Positions 7,065 to 14,338 of a DNA stretch of 14,338 nucleotides are shown one piece after another (the first letter of the stretch is position 1; each line of letters starts with the position of its first letter). The notes under the pieces are model-generated. The model did not search any database. It saw only the letters and a program-made list of their open reading frames with translations, and had not been told where the DNA came from. Source of the DNA: Chrysochromulina tobinii (taxonomy: Eukaryota; Haptophyta; Prymnesiales; Chrysochromulinaceae); the NCBI GenBank assembly GCA_001275005.1, contig JWZX01002852.1:1-14338 (forward strand), read 5' to 3'. The translations under genes were made by a program, and so were the position numbers.

Positions 7065-8558
7065 ATGGTTGTCACTTGTGACCCAGCTCCGCGTCTCAAC
7101 TTGGGTCGGCTTGCCGATGTGCGAGCGCTCCGACTTCGTGGCAGCCGAGCGCACACATGTCACGAGCTGCGGCGTGCCTGCCTGTGGAGGCGGCAGATTG
7201 TACACGACGTGCCGCTTGCGCCGGCAGTTGGCAGCCTGAAGATGCGTTCCGTCCACGCCAGCTTTGTGGAGACGCGCGTCGACGAGCTCGGCCTATTACG
7301 GCGGCGCAACGCGAGTGATCCGCCCGCACCATCGCAGTACAGCTCTTGCGTGCCGCTCGTCTGGCTGCCAGTGTGGGGCTACAACATCGGCGAGTTCTTC
7401 CAGAACAGCGTGCTTGCAGTGGCGGAGCTCTTGGCCGCGGGTGTGCTCACTCGAGAGGTGATGCTGACGCCCGAGGTCGGGGGCTGGCCACTTCGTGACT
7501 ACCATACGCAGATGTTGCGCGCGTTCAGCTCGCATCCTGTGAAGACGATCGCGCAGCTCGCTCCATCCAACTGCCCCGCCAGCAGCAGTGCGCGGCAGCA
7601 ATCGCAAGCTTGCGCCCAGCCGCGCTGCTTCGAGCGCTTGCTCCTCTGCCGCTTCCGAGACGTATATGATCATGAGCACCCAATCGCGCCGTGGCACGCG
7701 GCACGCCATATAGTCGCGAGCCTCAGACGAGGCTACCGCCGCTCTGCGTGGCTCGTCAATGGTGGGTACAAGCAAGAGGCGAGGAGAGAGGCGGCGAAGA
7801 GTGCGGCGGCGCCGTACGCCGTGCTGTTTGCGAGCCGCGCGAACGCTAAGAATGGCGCACGGCAGTTGACGAACGAGGCGGAGCTCGTCAGTCGATGCAA
7901 CCGTTGGGTGCCGTCGCCTCGCTGCGTTGTGAGCACCAACGGTGACGGTGACGCAGGCAGGAGTGCGAAGGTTCTTTGCATGTCGCGCGTCTTTGGCCAG
8001 CTCGGATTTCGAGCCGACGTGGCGGCCGTGCAGGAGGCAGACGTGCTCGTCGGCACGCACGGTGCCGCTCTTGTGCATGCGCTCTTCATGAGACGCGGTG
8101 GCGCGCGTCATCGAGGTGCGTCCTTACGGCTTCAACGGGCGCTGTACGGCAGCGAGGCTCGAATGTCTGACGCACGCAGCCCACGAGAGAGGACCCTGCC
8201 AACCACTGCATGATGCTCGAGTCTCGCCACTGCAGGGCCCGACCAGTACCATTTCGCCATGGCCCGCCAGCAGAATGTGACGCATGCGTTCGTCATCCGT
8301 ACGCTCGATCGCACGCTCTGCGAGAGCGCACACACGAACGGCGTGCCGCCTGCGAACGTGTCCGCGTGGGATGCACGACCGCTGAACACGTATGTGCGCG
8401 TCGACGCATTTGACAGGGCGCTCGCCGCGGCAGCGTGCACGAGCGGCCGAGGACCCGCATCGATCCCGGCGCGCACATTGAAACGCATCCCGCGGCACCC
8501 CGACGAGCCGTTTGAGTACGGCGAGCTGCACTCGGCAGTTGTAAACAACGGTCCGTAG
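7065..8558 (+). CDS. Glycosyltransferase family 61 protein, one intron, one frame break
   Basis: Predicted GT61 (DUF563) glycosyltransferase, a family that adds sugars such as xylose or GlcNAc in the secretory pathway. Visible landmarks: CHELRRACLWRRQIVHDVP near the N-terminus, PVWGYNIGEFFQNSVL, CFERLLLCRFRDVYD, the nucleotide-sugar loop lead VLFASRANAKNGARQLTNEAEL, and the family signature ADVLVGTHGAALVHALFM. After that signature the frame continues into RHRG, while the next frame gives GARVIEVRPYGF, the expected GT61 continuation. One extra base near 8097-8102 explains this. A 92-nt intron (8144-8235) then leads back to the first frame with NGRWPDQYHFAMARQQNVTHAFV and VSAWDARP. Ignoring the extra base the product is about 466 residues, a normal GT61 size. 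No N-terminal membrane anchor is visible, so a 5' exon may be missing. The break could be a sequence error or a real lesion; the downstream exon is intact, favouring error or a recent change. Confidence 0.82.
8144..8235 (+). other. Intron in the GT61 gene (92 nt, GT-AG, phase 1)
   Basis: Donor CGCT|GTACGG and acceptor CCACTGCAG|GGCCC. The split codon becomes TGG (Trp), giving GFNGRW|PDQYHFAM and returning to an open frame of 107 codons to 8558. A CTGAC element at 8167-8171 could be the branch site. Confidence 0.75.
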
Positions 8559-8729
8559 ACCATTGTGATAATTTCGTTGGATCTCCTGATTGATTGCTTC
8601 ATTGATTGGCCTTTTTAGCCTCATACAATGTATCACAGACTGTTCCCGCTGGGCGAATAAGCTGTGAACGCTTCGCGTTGCGTATTGCCGATCCCGACCG
8701 CGACGCGCGTACGTCTTGACAAGCTTGCT

Positions 8730-9351
8730 ATGGCAGAGGAGGCCGCGCTGCGCCTGCGTCTGCAGGCCAAGGAGGTGGCGCTGCGCAGTCTCACAAAAAA
8801 ATACTTGGCCTTTTCAAATGCCATCGAGAAGAGCTCCGTGGAGGAGTGCGAAGCCATGCATGAGGCACTCATCCTCGAGATCAAGACGTACGAGTTTTCC
8901 ATCAGCAAGGGAAGCTTGCTTGTGGACACCAACGTGCAGCAGGTCGCGGAATATGACGCGATGCAGCAGGATGTGGAGGCCATGATGTGCGCACCGCCTG
9001 TGGAGCACCATCGACTTTCTTCGTGTCTGACTGTGCTCCTCTGATCGCAGGAATACAACGCGCGACGACATAGAGCGGCTGACCAAGGTGCTCGAGCAGG
9101 AGCGCACCATCCGACAGCAGAAAGAGCAGTATTCTGCGCTCGCTCGCCGCATCCACACCTATCCCACGCGCAGTGAAACGCAATCTGAGATTGAGCGTCT
9201 CGAGGCCGAGATTGCGACACTCAAAGGGGAGAGCGACACGGTCGCGAGCGCACTCGAGCTACGCTCGAAGCGTTTCGCCGGCTTCATGCACGCGTTGCAT
9301 GATATGCAACTGCTGCTGGAATCGGAGCAAGCAGCGCCCATGGCCTTGTGA
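8730..9351 (+). CDS. THOC7: THO complex subunit 7 (THOC7/Mft1 type)
   Basis: A small coiled-coil subunit of the THO complex, which couples transcription to mRNA packaging and nuclear export (TREX). Exon 1 runs to 8986 and exon 2 from 9051 to 9351; the chosen model gives 185 residues. Family landmarks are in order: SLTKKYLAF, YEFSISKGSLLVDTNVQQVAEYDAM (animal THOC7 has EFSMGKTLLVYDMNLREMENYE), then RQQKEQYSALARRIHTYPTRSET, then ALELRSKRFAGFMHALHDMQLLLE. The spacing between the NVQQVAEYD and QYSALA segments equals that of human THOC7 from my recall of that protein, which supports the splice. The start is uncertain: 8730 is the first ATG of the frame, but family-like sequence (TRVRLDKL) precedes it and the frame stays open back to a TAA at 8658. 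Using that GTG-initiated part would give 207 residues, close to the family's usual length. Nearly all of the protein is predicted helical. Confidence 0.83.
8987..9050 (+). other. Intron in THOC7 (64 nt, GT-AG, phase 2)
   Basis: Donor ATGAT|GTGCGC and acceptor CTGATCGCAG|GAATAC. The split codon is ATG; the join reads DVEAMM-NTTRDDIERL. The intron contains an in-frame TGA, so reading through gives a truncated 126-residue frame. Confidence 0.8.
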
Positions 9352-9814
9352 GAAGCGCTGCGCACCGATGTCCGAGTCGACCACACACCGTAAATAACAT
9401 CTGAGACATCACGCGCAAGAGACGTCTGACGGGAAGTTGAGCGTTCTGAGATGAAGGTGGGAGCTAGCTGGTCTCTTAGAAAACCGCGGCCCACATAGGG
9501 TACTTGTTTCAAACATTATTTCTGCACGCAATACCCAGGACACCTATATGATCAAAGAATCAACGCAATGATGACGGATCCTGATTCCTGTGGCGCGGCC
9601 CACATTGGCCCACATATGCGTCACGGAGAGTTGTAACGATAGCGGCGGGCGCCCCGGCCCCGCGCCGGTAAGCCCTTAGCTTACTCGACGCTTCAATAGA
9701 CGAGAACTTCGTCACTTTTGGACAATCTTCGGTGCGGATAGTCCTACGAGCCGCACGCAGCAAGTTCGTGCCGTGGGGCAGGATCCGCTGCCGATCCCCC
9801 CTCTGCCTCGCTCC
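9352..9814. other. Convergent spacer between THOC7 and SDR genes
   Basis: Holds the 3' flanks of both genes. A perfect 6-bp hairpin with a 5-base loop lies at 9668-9684 (GTAAGC...GCTTAC). GCGGCCCACAT occurs twice, near 9486 and 9596. No coding or RNA gene seen. Confidence 0.4.
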
Positions 9815-10585
9815 TCATGTCATACGGACACCTCCGTCGAGGCGTATGGTCTCGCCGTTGAGATAAGGGTTGGTAATTACGTGCTCAATTAGGGAAGCAA
9901 ACTCGTCGGGAGCTCCAAAACGTCGCGGGAAGGGGATTGCGCCGTACAGACCTTGGCGCACCTCGTCGGAAGCCTGCGCCATCATCGGCGTCTCGAAAAT
10001 GCCGGGTGCGATGGTGCATACGCGTATGCCCATTGGAGCCAGGTCCCTTGCCAGTGGAAGGCACATGCCCACGATAGCGCCCTTGGACGCCGAGTACGCA
10101 CACTGCCCGGCTTGGCCATCAAAGGCTGCAATTGAAGCAGTGTTCACAATGACGCCGCGCTCGCCTGTATCTCTGTCAGGCTCGCGGGTAGCCATCCGCT
10201 GCGACGCGAGCCTCGCCACGTTGAAGGAGCCAAGCACATTGACTCGGAGCACGCGCTCAAAGGGTTCGAGTGGATGAGGCACTCCCTTGCGACTGAGCAC
10301 CTTCGCCGCATAGAGCGTGCCCGCTGTGCTAATGGCGGCCGAGACGGGGCTGCCAAACGTCTTCTCCGCCAAGTCGAGGGCCTCAGACACTTGTTCCTCG
10401 GAGGTGCAGTCTGCCCTTGCTGCGACAGCCGACGGCCCCAGCAACTCGGCGAGATTATCCGCTGCGTCCTTGTTCAGATCGGCAATCACAACCTTGGCAC
10501 CTGCGCCCACCAGCCGCCGCACCACCGCATTTCCGAGACCAGAAGCGCCACCCGACACGAGCGCGATTGTTGACGGCAACCTCAT
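9815..10585 (-). CDS. HSD17B10: Short-chain dehydrogenase, HSD17B10 / 3-hydroxyacyl-CoA dehydrogenase type 2
   Basis: A 256-residue classical SDR closest to HSD17B10, which oxidises 3-hydroxyacyl-CoA (including branched-chain intermediates) with NAD and is a subunit of mitochondrial RNase P in animals. Cofactor motif GGASGLG (12-18); Asp36 at the end of strand 2 (VIADLN) predicts NAD over NADP. The usual NAG at strand 4 is STAG (86-89). Catalytic residues are Asn116 (VNVLGSFNV), Ser151 (NTASIAAF), Tyr164 and Lys168 (YSASK). Long matches to the subfamily include [23 protein letters not shown] and [17 protein letters not shown]. Length and ends fit the family. The reading frame is open a further 146 codons upstream, but that part is translated tandem repeat, so I start at the ATG just before strand 1. 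No presequence is visible from this ATG. Single exon. Confidence 0.9.
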   Translation of the reverse strand: MRLPSTIALVSGGASGLGNAVVRRLVGAGAKVVIADLNKDAADNLAELLGPSAVAARADCTSEEQVSEALDLAEKTFGSPVSAAISTAGTLYAAKVLSRKGVPHPLEPFERVLRVNVLGSFNVARLASQRMATREPDRDTGERGVIVNTASIAAFDGQAGQCAYSASKGAIVGMCLPLARDLAPMGIRVCTIAPGIFETPMMAQASDEVRQGLYGAIPFPRRFGAPDEFASLIEHVITNPYLNGETIRLDGGVRMT

Positions 10586-11156
10586 CGGGAAAGTCGAAGT
10601 CTGCTCACCGGTAAAAAGACACCGGGGGGAGCCGGTAAAATGACACCGGGGGGTAAAAAGACACCGGGGGGAGCCGGGACACTCACGGTAAAAGACACCG
10701 GGGGAGCCGGGAGACACACGGGACACGGGACAAACACGGGACACACGGACAACAACCCACCGACGCACCTGCCGAGACCCGCGCGACCGCGAGGCGACCG
10801 AATCCAAACCGTACCGATAAAAAGACACCGCAGGGAGCCGGGACACACACGGTACACACGGGCACACACGGGCACACACGGGAACCCACCAACGCACCCA
10901 CAGGCACGACGACCGAAACCGCGGACGTCTGCACGTCTCAACCCAACTCAGCCGCACCGATTTCGACGTTTCGTGTGTTTGGGGCCCCCGTTCACAGATT
11001 GGGCCCACTTCTCTCACTGTCACTGCTGCTTCTGTGTCCGCGGTTGTGTGCCACGAGTGACCAGACAGTCTTGACTTGCCTTGACTTGACGAACCTGGAG
11101 GAGGGGTCGCGGTGTCGCGGGTTTTCGTGTTCAGGTGTGCTTCTTTGGCCGCCTGT
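10586..11156. promoter_or_regulatory. Divergent spacer between SDR and SLC10A7-like genes, repeat-rich
   Basis: Contains the upstream regions of both genes. The left part is tandem repeat (listed next). The right part carries a short CTTGACTTG-type duplication at about 11071-11090. Open frames on both strands pass through the repeats but encode only low-complexity sequence. Confidence 0.4.
10608..10882 (+). repeat. Degenerate tandem repeats GGTAAAAAGACACCGGGGGGAG and CACACGGG
   Basis: Five copies of a roughly 22-24-base unit: 10608-10631, 10632-10651, 10652-10673, 10686-10706 and 10814-10837. They differ by single bases or by length of the G run. A second array of CACACGGG/CACACGGT units occupies about 10711-10760 and 10842-10882. 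The array lies only 23 bases upstream of the SDR start. Confidence 0.85.
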
Positions 11157-12311
11157 ATGCGTGCTTCTTTGGCCTGTATGCTGCTGACGGCACGAATTGA
11201 GGCATATGCACCGAAAAGGAGTCATGGCGCCGGGCTGCTGCACCAGCGGTCATTTCACGAGCGGCATACGATTGCTGTGTGCCGCTCTGGCGTGGTTCAG
11301 CTCCGAGGTGATACTGGTGGGCCCCTTGCGCAAGCGCGCGCCTTTGTCGACAAGCGATATTTCATAGCAGGTGCTGTAGTTGCCGTGGCACTGGCTGCTG
11401 CTGCACCAATGATCGGTTGCACCGGCGGTCCACTGCGGCCGGAGCTGACTGTCAACTGGGGCGCGACATGCGGCATCTTTCTGATCTCGGGTCTCACGTT
11501 GCCGACCTCCGAGCTTGCCGCTGCGGCCTTCAGAGTCCGCGAGCACGCTGCGATACAATTTTTCAACTTGGCAGTGCTGCCAGCCGTGATGTGGCTCATC
11601 ACGCGACTGCTCGACGGCCTGATTTCGCCTTCGTTGCGCGACGGCCTTCTCGCTATGGCAGCGCTGCCGACGACGATCAATATGTGCGTGGCGCTCACGC
11701 GTTCGGCGGGAGGCAATGAGGCGCTTGCCATTTTCAACGCAGTAATCGGGAATGTGCTTGGCGTCGTGGCCACGCCCCTGATGGTGTTGCTGCTTCTCGG
11801 TGCCTCGTCCCAAATCTCCCTTGTGGATGCTATGGCGAAGCTGAGCAAGAAAGTGATCCTGCCGTTGGTGATTGGACAGATGCTCCGCCCGCTCGTCGCC
11901 AAGACTATCCAGGGGCGCAAACAGGCCCTCTCGCGCACCTCCGAGACGCTGCTCCTCGCCATCCTGTACACCACCTTCTGTGACACCTTCCTACGCGGCT
12001 TTGGACTTCCAGCGTCGTCGGTCGGGCTCTTGGCGGTGCTTCTCGGCTCGATGCACCTCGTGTGCCTCGCCACGGCCTGGCAGCTTGCCCGCACGATTGG
12101 CCTCCAGGCGCGCGACTGCGTTGCATTTGCTATGTGCTCGACGCACAAGACGCTCGCCCTTGGCCTGCCGCTTTTCAAGATCATCTTCCAAGGGCGCGCG
12201 GATCTTGCTGTACTCCTCACCCCTCTCATCTTGCAGCACCCCCTGCAACTCATCCTTGGCTCGATGCTCGCGCCCCGGCTAAAGGCAATAGTAGAGCTGG
12301 AGGAGCAGTAG
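11157..12311 (+). CDS. SLC10A7: SLC10A7/BASS4-type membrane transporter, plastid-type presequence
   Basis: A 384-residue polytopic membrane protein of the SBF-like group (animal SLC10A7, plant plastid BASS4), related to bile acid:sodium symporters. Signature stretches: CTGGPLRPELTV (88-99; animal NGGPLKPE), GGNEALAIFNAVIGNVLGVVATPL (185-208), YTTFCDTF (271-278) and CSTHKTLALGLPLFKIIF (327-344). About nine or ten hydrophobic segments run from residue 67 to 372. SLC10A7 in animals affects calcium entry and Golgi glycosylation; the substrate of BASS4 is not known to me. The N-terminus has a short hydrophobic signal-like core (SLACMLLTA), then IEAYAPKR and about 45 residues rich in Arg, Ser, Gly and His with few acids. 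That is the two-part presequence of complex plastids, with AYAP resembling the ASAFAP site. Start at 11157 is the first ATG; the frame is open slightly upstream without ATG. Single exon. Confidence 0.87.
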   Translation: MRASLACMLLTARIEAYAPKRSHGAGLLHQRSFHERHTIAVCRSGVVQLRGDTGGPLAQARAFVDKRYFIAGAVVAVALAAAAPMIGCTGGPLRPELTVNWGATCGIFLISGLTLPTSELAAAAFRVREHAAIQFFNLAVLPAVMWLITRLLDGLISPSLRDGLLAMAALPTTINMCVALTRSAGGNEALAIFNAVIGNVLGVVATPLMVLLLLGASSQISLVDAMAKLSKKVILPLVIGQMLRPLVAKTIQGRKQALSRTSETLLLAILYTTFCDTFLRGFGLPASSVGLLAVLLGSMHLVCLATAWQLARTIGLQARDCVAFAMCSTHKTLALGLPLFKIIFQGRADLAVLLTPLILQHPLQLILGSMLAPRLKAIVELEEQ

Positions 12312-12542
12312 CTCAATCGTAGCTGGGGGATATGGGAAAGTGAATTAAGTGGTAATTAAGTGGAAAGTATCGAGCACCGACCCCGGCCCGGCGAACAAGA
12401 TAGCGTGGGAAATGAGTATTATTGTGTGAATTGATTCGGGATTTCAAACGCGCCCTTGCGCGGGGTCTCGTTGCGCGTGGGACGCGCGGTACATTACAAA
12501 GTCCTGCGTGTTGCGAGCTCCCGATGAAGCCAGTCAAGCAAG

Positions 12543-12758
12543 ATGAAGACTCGCCAATGCATCCTCGTCGTCTGGATCAGGTGTACGGCAATTTGGGTGG
12601 AGGAGAACATAACAACGCCCCCAGCGGCATCCAAGGACTCATCGGCCAAGGGTGGAGAGGAGGAAGAGGAGGAGGAGGCATCCTTTTCGGACGCTGTGGG
12701 TGGTGGAGGCGGCGGCGGCACGGCAGAAACTCGGGGGAGAGGTTCTGTGGACGGCCAG
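12543..12758 (+). other. Possible exon: acidic/glycine-rich frame ending at a good splice donor
   Basis: From ATG 12543 the frame reads an ordinary N-terminus, then seven consecutive Glu, then seven Gly, and reaches CAG|GTGAGA at 12758/12759 in phase 0, a consensus donor. Past the donor it stays open only to 12818. The opposite strand is also open through the same low-complexity DNA, so this is weak. Confidence 0.2.
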
Positions 12759-13380
12759 GTGAGAATGACGCGCAGACTATGTACAGAGGCGAGCGAAACG
12801 TCAATCGAGACAGAATAAGGGGGGGCCCAGGTGTGGGCCCGAGAGATCCGGCAAGCGTGCCCGGAGAAGGAAAGTCCCCGGAAAGGAAACTTGTTGGGAA
12901 TGAGTTTCTCCGGGGAGAAGGCGCACTGCGAGCAGCGACGTTGTCTTTCGTCGGCTCTGTGAGAGCCTCGGGTCTTGGGCATAGAGTTGTCTGAGTATGT
13001 CGTTTGACACGGCAGCTTGCACTGCCTGGCTGGGGGCAAAGGTCACGATCATCAACGCTGAGGTGGCGTTGCCGACGAGACTCCCCCGGCGAGGGCCGTC
13101 GCGTGACGACGGCGTTACGACGGCGGCGTCGAGAGAGACAGTGTCGTGTCGCACGGCAGCTTGCCAGCCGCCTGGAGTGATTCAGGAAGTGACGGTGGCC
13201 GCACGGTGGCCATGGTGACTGCGCGAGCGCGCGTGCCGGCTATGGCGTGCGTCGGTGGGCCCGCGGCCGGCCGGGGCGCGCGTCGGCGGCGCGATTTGCT
13301 GCGTAGCAGCGCCAGCCGAGGCGCTGTCACATGGAAGCCTCTTCGGCCGGTGGAGAAATTTGGGACGACAGACTGGCCGA

Positions 13381-13408
13381 CGGACACACAGACAGACACA
13401 CGGACACG
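13381..13408 (+). repeat. GGACACAC/GACAGACA microsatellite
   Basis: A short CA/GACA-type repeat: CGGACACACAGACAGACA then CACGGACACG. Opposite-strand frames through it are low-complexity. Confidence 0.6.
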
Positions 13409-14025
13409 CGCGAAAAAGGGTCCCACGGCCAAAACCTATCGGGTCGCGCGCGCGCTATTTTCACGCGGGCGGTTAATCTCAGAGGCTTCCCTCCCGGTGT
13501 TCCACGGGGGTGGGGAAGAACGCCACGTAATAAAAGCATGCGCGACACGGCAACTTGTGCATGAACATGTAAGGTGAAGCCCACCCCTGCACTGATGGAG
13601 CTCGCGCGGCGTGAGCAGATCGCAGATCATGTCGCAGATGCCAGATCCGCGCAGAGGAGCTGAGCAATGCCGAGATGCTGCGTCAAAAGCATGTGAATGG
13701 AAAAGAGCCCACCAGCTCAGCCTGAGGCGCCTCGGAAAGACGGAAACTCGGGCCGTCTATGTCGAAATGGCCGTGCGCGTGCGTCAAGGTCGCAGTGTCC
13801 TTCAGTGTCCCCTCGTCCCCTGGTTTGCCTTCCCACAAACGCACGACGCGCTTCGCTGCCCCCCCTCAAGCCAATCGCCACACAACCGCAAGGCATCTGA
13901 CTCGTCCATCGTCTGCACTTGATGACCGGCATACATGACGCCCGTAGCGCGTAGGAATCAATGGTGTTGGTGACGGGCTCATACCGTTCAAAAAGGCAGG
14001 ATCAGACACTGTGCAGCTGATTCAC

Positions 14026-14105
14026 GCCAAGCCGGCCGTTGAGAGCCACAAACGCGGCTACGGCCGCCAAGCCGGCCGTTGAGAGCCACAAACGCGGCCA
14101 TGGTC
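14026..14105 (+). repeat. 40-bp tandem repeat, two copies
   Basis: GCCAAGCCGGCCGTTGAGAG begins at 14026 and again at 14066, exactly 40 bases apart. The copies differ at only three positions near their ends, and a third partial GCCAA starts at 14106. The period is not a multiple of three, which argues against coding. Confidence 0.9.
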
Positions 14106-14338
14106 GCCAACACCTTGCCGCCGTCACGCCCATGCCGTGCCCCCCCCGCCCATGCCGCCAACGCAAGATGCCGCTGTCCCTGCTGCCCATGTGCACCACT
14201 GTCGCCTGTACCGCCGCCGTATCGACAAGCCAGCCAAGTTGCGTCCAGCTCCCACCCAGCACGCCCTGCCGGCTAGCCACGTCGCCATTCCGCACACGAA
14301 AAAAGTTTTTACACGCATACACGACACAATATAGGGCC

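Larger units (their letters stand above)
12312..14338. other. 2-kb right arm with no identified gene
   Basis: No frame longer than 190 codons and none with a recognisable domain. Contents: a perfect 7-bp GC hairpin with a 4-base loop (12823-12840), a purine-rich acidic/glycine frame (12543-12758), ACAC/GACA microsatellite (13381-13408), a motif CACGGCAGCTTGC at 13009 and 13151 with a variant at 13545, a 40-bp tandem repeat (14026-14105), and an AT-rich edge at 14296-14335. A spliced gene of small exons could be hidden here. Confidence 0.4.

Noticed and set aside
7296-8111. 271-codon minus-strand frame
   Set aside because: Shadow of the GT61 gene, whose plus frame has clear family motifs.
10608-10882. 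CRISPR-like array
   Set aside because: Units are contiguous, degenerate and lack unique spacers of constant length. The host is eukaryotic.
10586-11023. 146-codon N-terminal extension of the SDR frame
   Set aside because: It is translated tandem repeat (Cys/Pro/Arg/Ser-rich). The family starts within a few residues of strand 1, as the ATG at 10585 gives.
10640-11074. Plus-strand 144-codon frame rich in Thr, Gly, His and Arg
   Set aside because: It follows the GGTAAAA and CACACGGG repeats, has no domain, and the repeats are open on both strands.
12494-13039. 181-codon minus-strand frame with poly-Pro and poly-Ser
   Set aside because: The Pro and Ser runs are the complement of the Gly and Glu codons. 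One CSQC pair is not enough to call a zinc finger.
14002-14322. 106-codon minus-strand frame at the right edge
   Set aside because: It crosses the 40-bp tandem repeat, whose period breaks codon phase, and shows no domain.

Overview
This window looks like nuclear DNA of a unicellular alga with a secondary, red-type plastid, most likely a haptophyte. The reasons are as follows. Genes are compact, GC-rich and on both strands with no operon structure. Reading frames are joined by short GT-AG introns (64, 81, 86 and 92 nt in the models below). The families are purely eukaryotic (THO complex, RBR ubiquitin ligase, cystatin, GCK-domain protein). One transporter carries a signal-plus-transit presequence with an AYAP motif like those of complex plastids. 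The GT61 glycosyltransferase has a layout I associate with haptophytes. The species cannot be named from the sequence alone.

Layout from left to right. A cystatin (cysteine-protease inhibitor) gene on the minus strand (638 to 153) is split by an 81-nt intron. An AT-rich block with repeated CTTTTACC follows. Two unrecognised genes then face away from each other: one on minus (2081 to 1149, probably spliced on to 946) with an acidic tract and basic clusters, and one on plus (2352-3041) with a Cys/His-rich C-terminus. A single-exon RWD + RING-IBR-RING ubiquitin ligase of the RNF14 type covers 3340-5193. A 688-base convergent spacer holds a G-quadruplex motif. A GCK-domain protein with a twin CX9C signature and a mitochondrial-type presequence is on minus (6943-5882). 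It diverges across a 121-base gap from a GT61-family glycosyltransferase on plus (7065-8558), which has one intron and one apparent single-base frame break. The THO-complex subunit THOC7 follows (8730-9351, one intron). An HSD17B10-type short-chain dehydrogenase lies on minus (10585-9815). A repeat-rich divergent spacer separates it from an SLC10A7/BASS4-type transporter on plus (11157-12311). The last 2 kb has no gene I can name.

The genes do not form a pathway; they are ordinary housekeeping functions: proteolysis control, ubiquitin signalling, mitochondrial and plastid proteins, glycosylation and mRNA export. The main value of reading the sequence was recovering spliced genes that simple ORF reading breaks or misses (cystatin, THOC7, GT61 and the probable basic tail of the minus orphan gene). 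I see no CRISPR array, rRNA, tRNA, transposase or reverse transcriptase. The best candidates for undescribed biology are the two divergent orphan genes at 946-3041.
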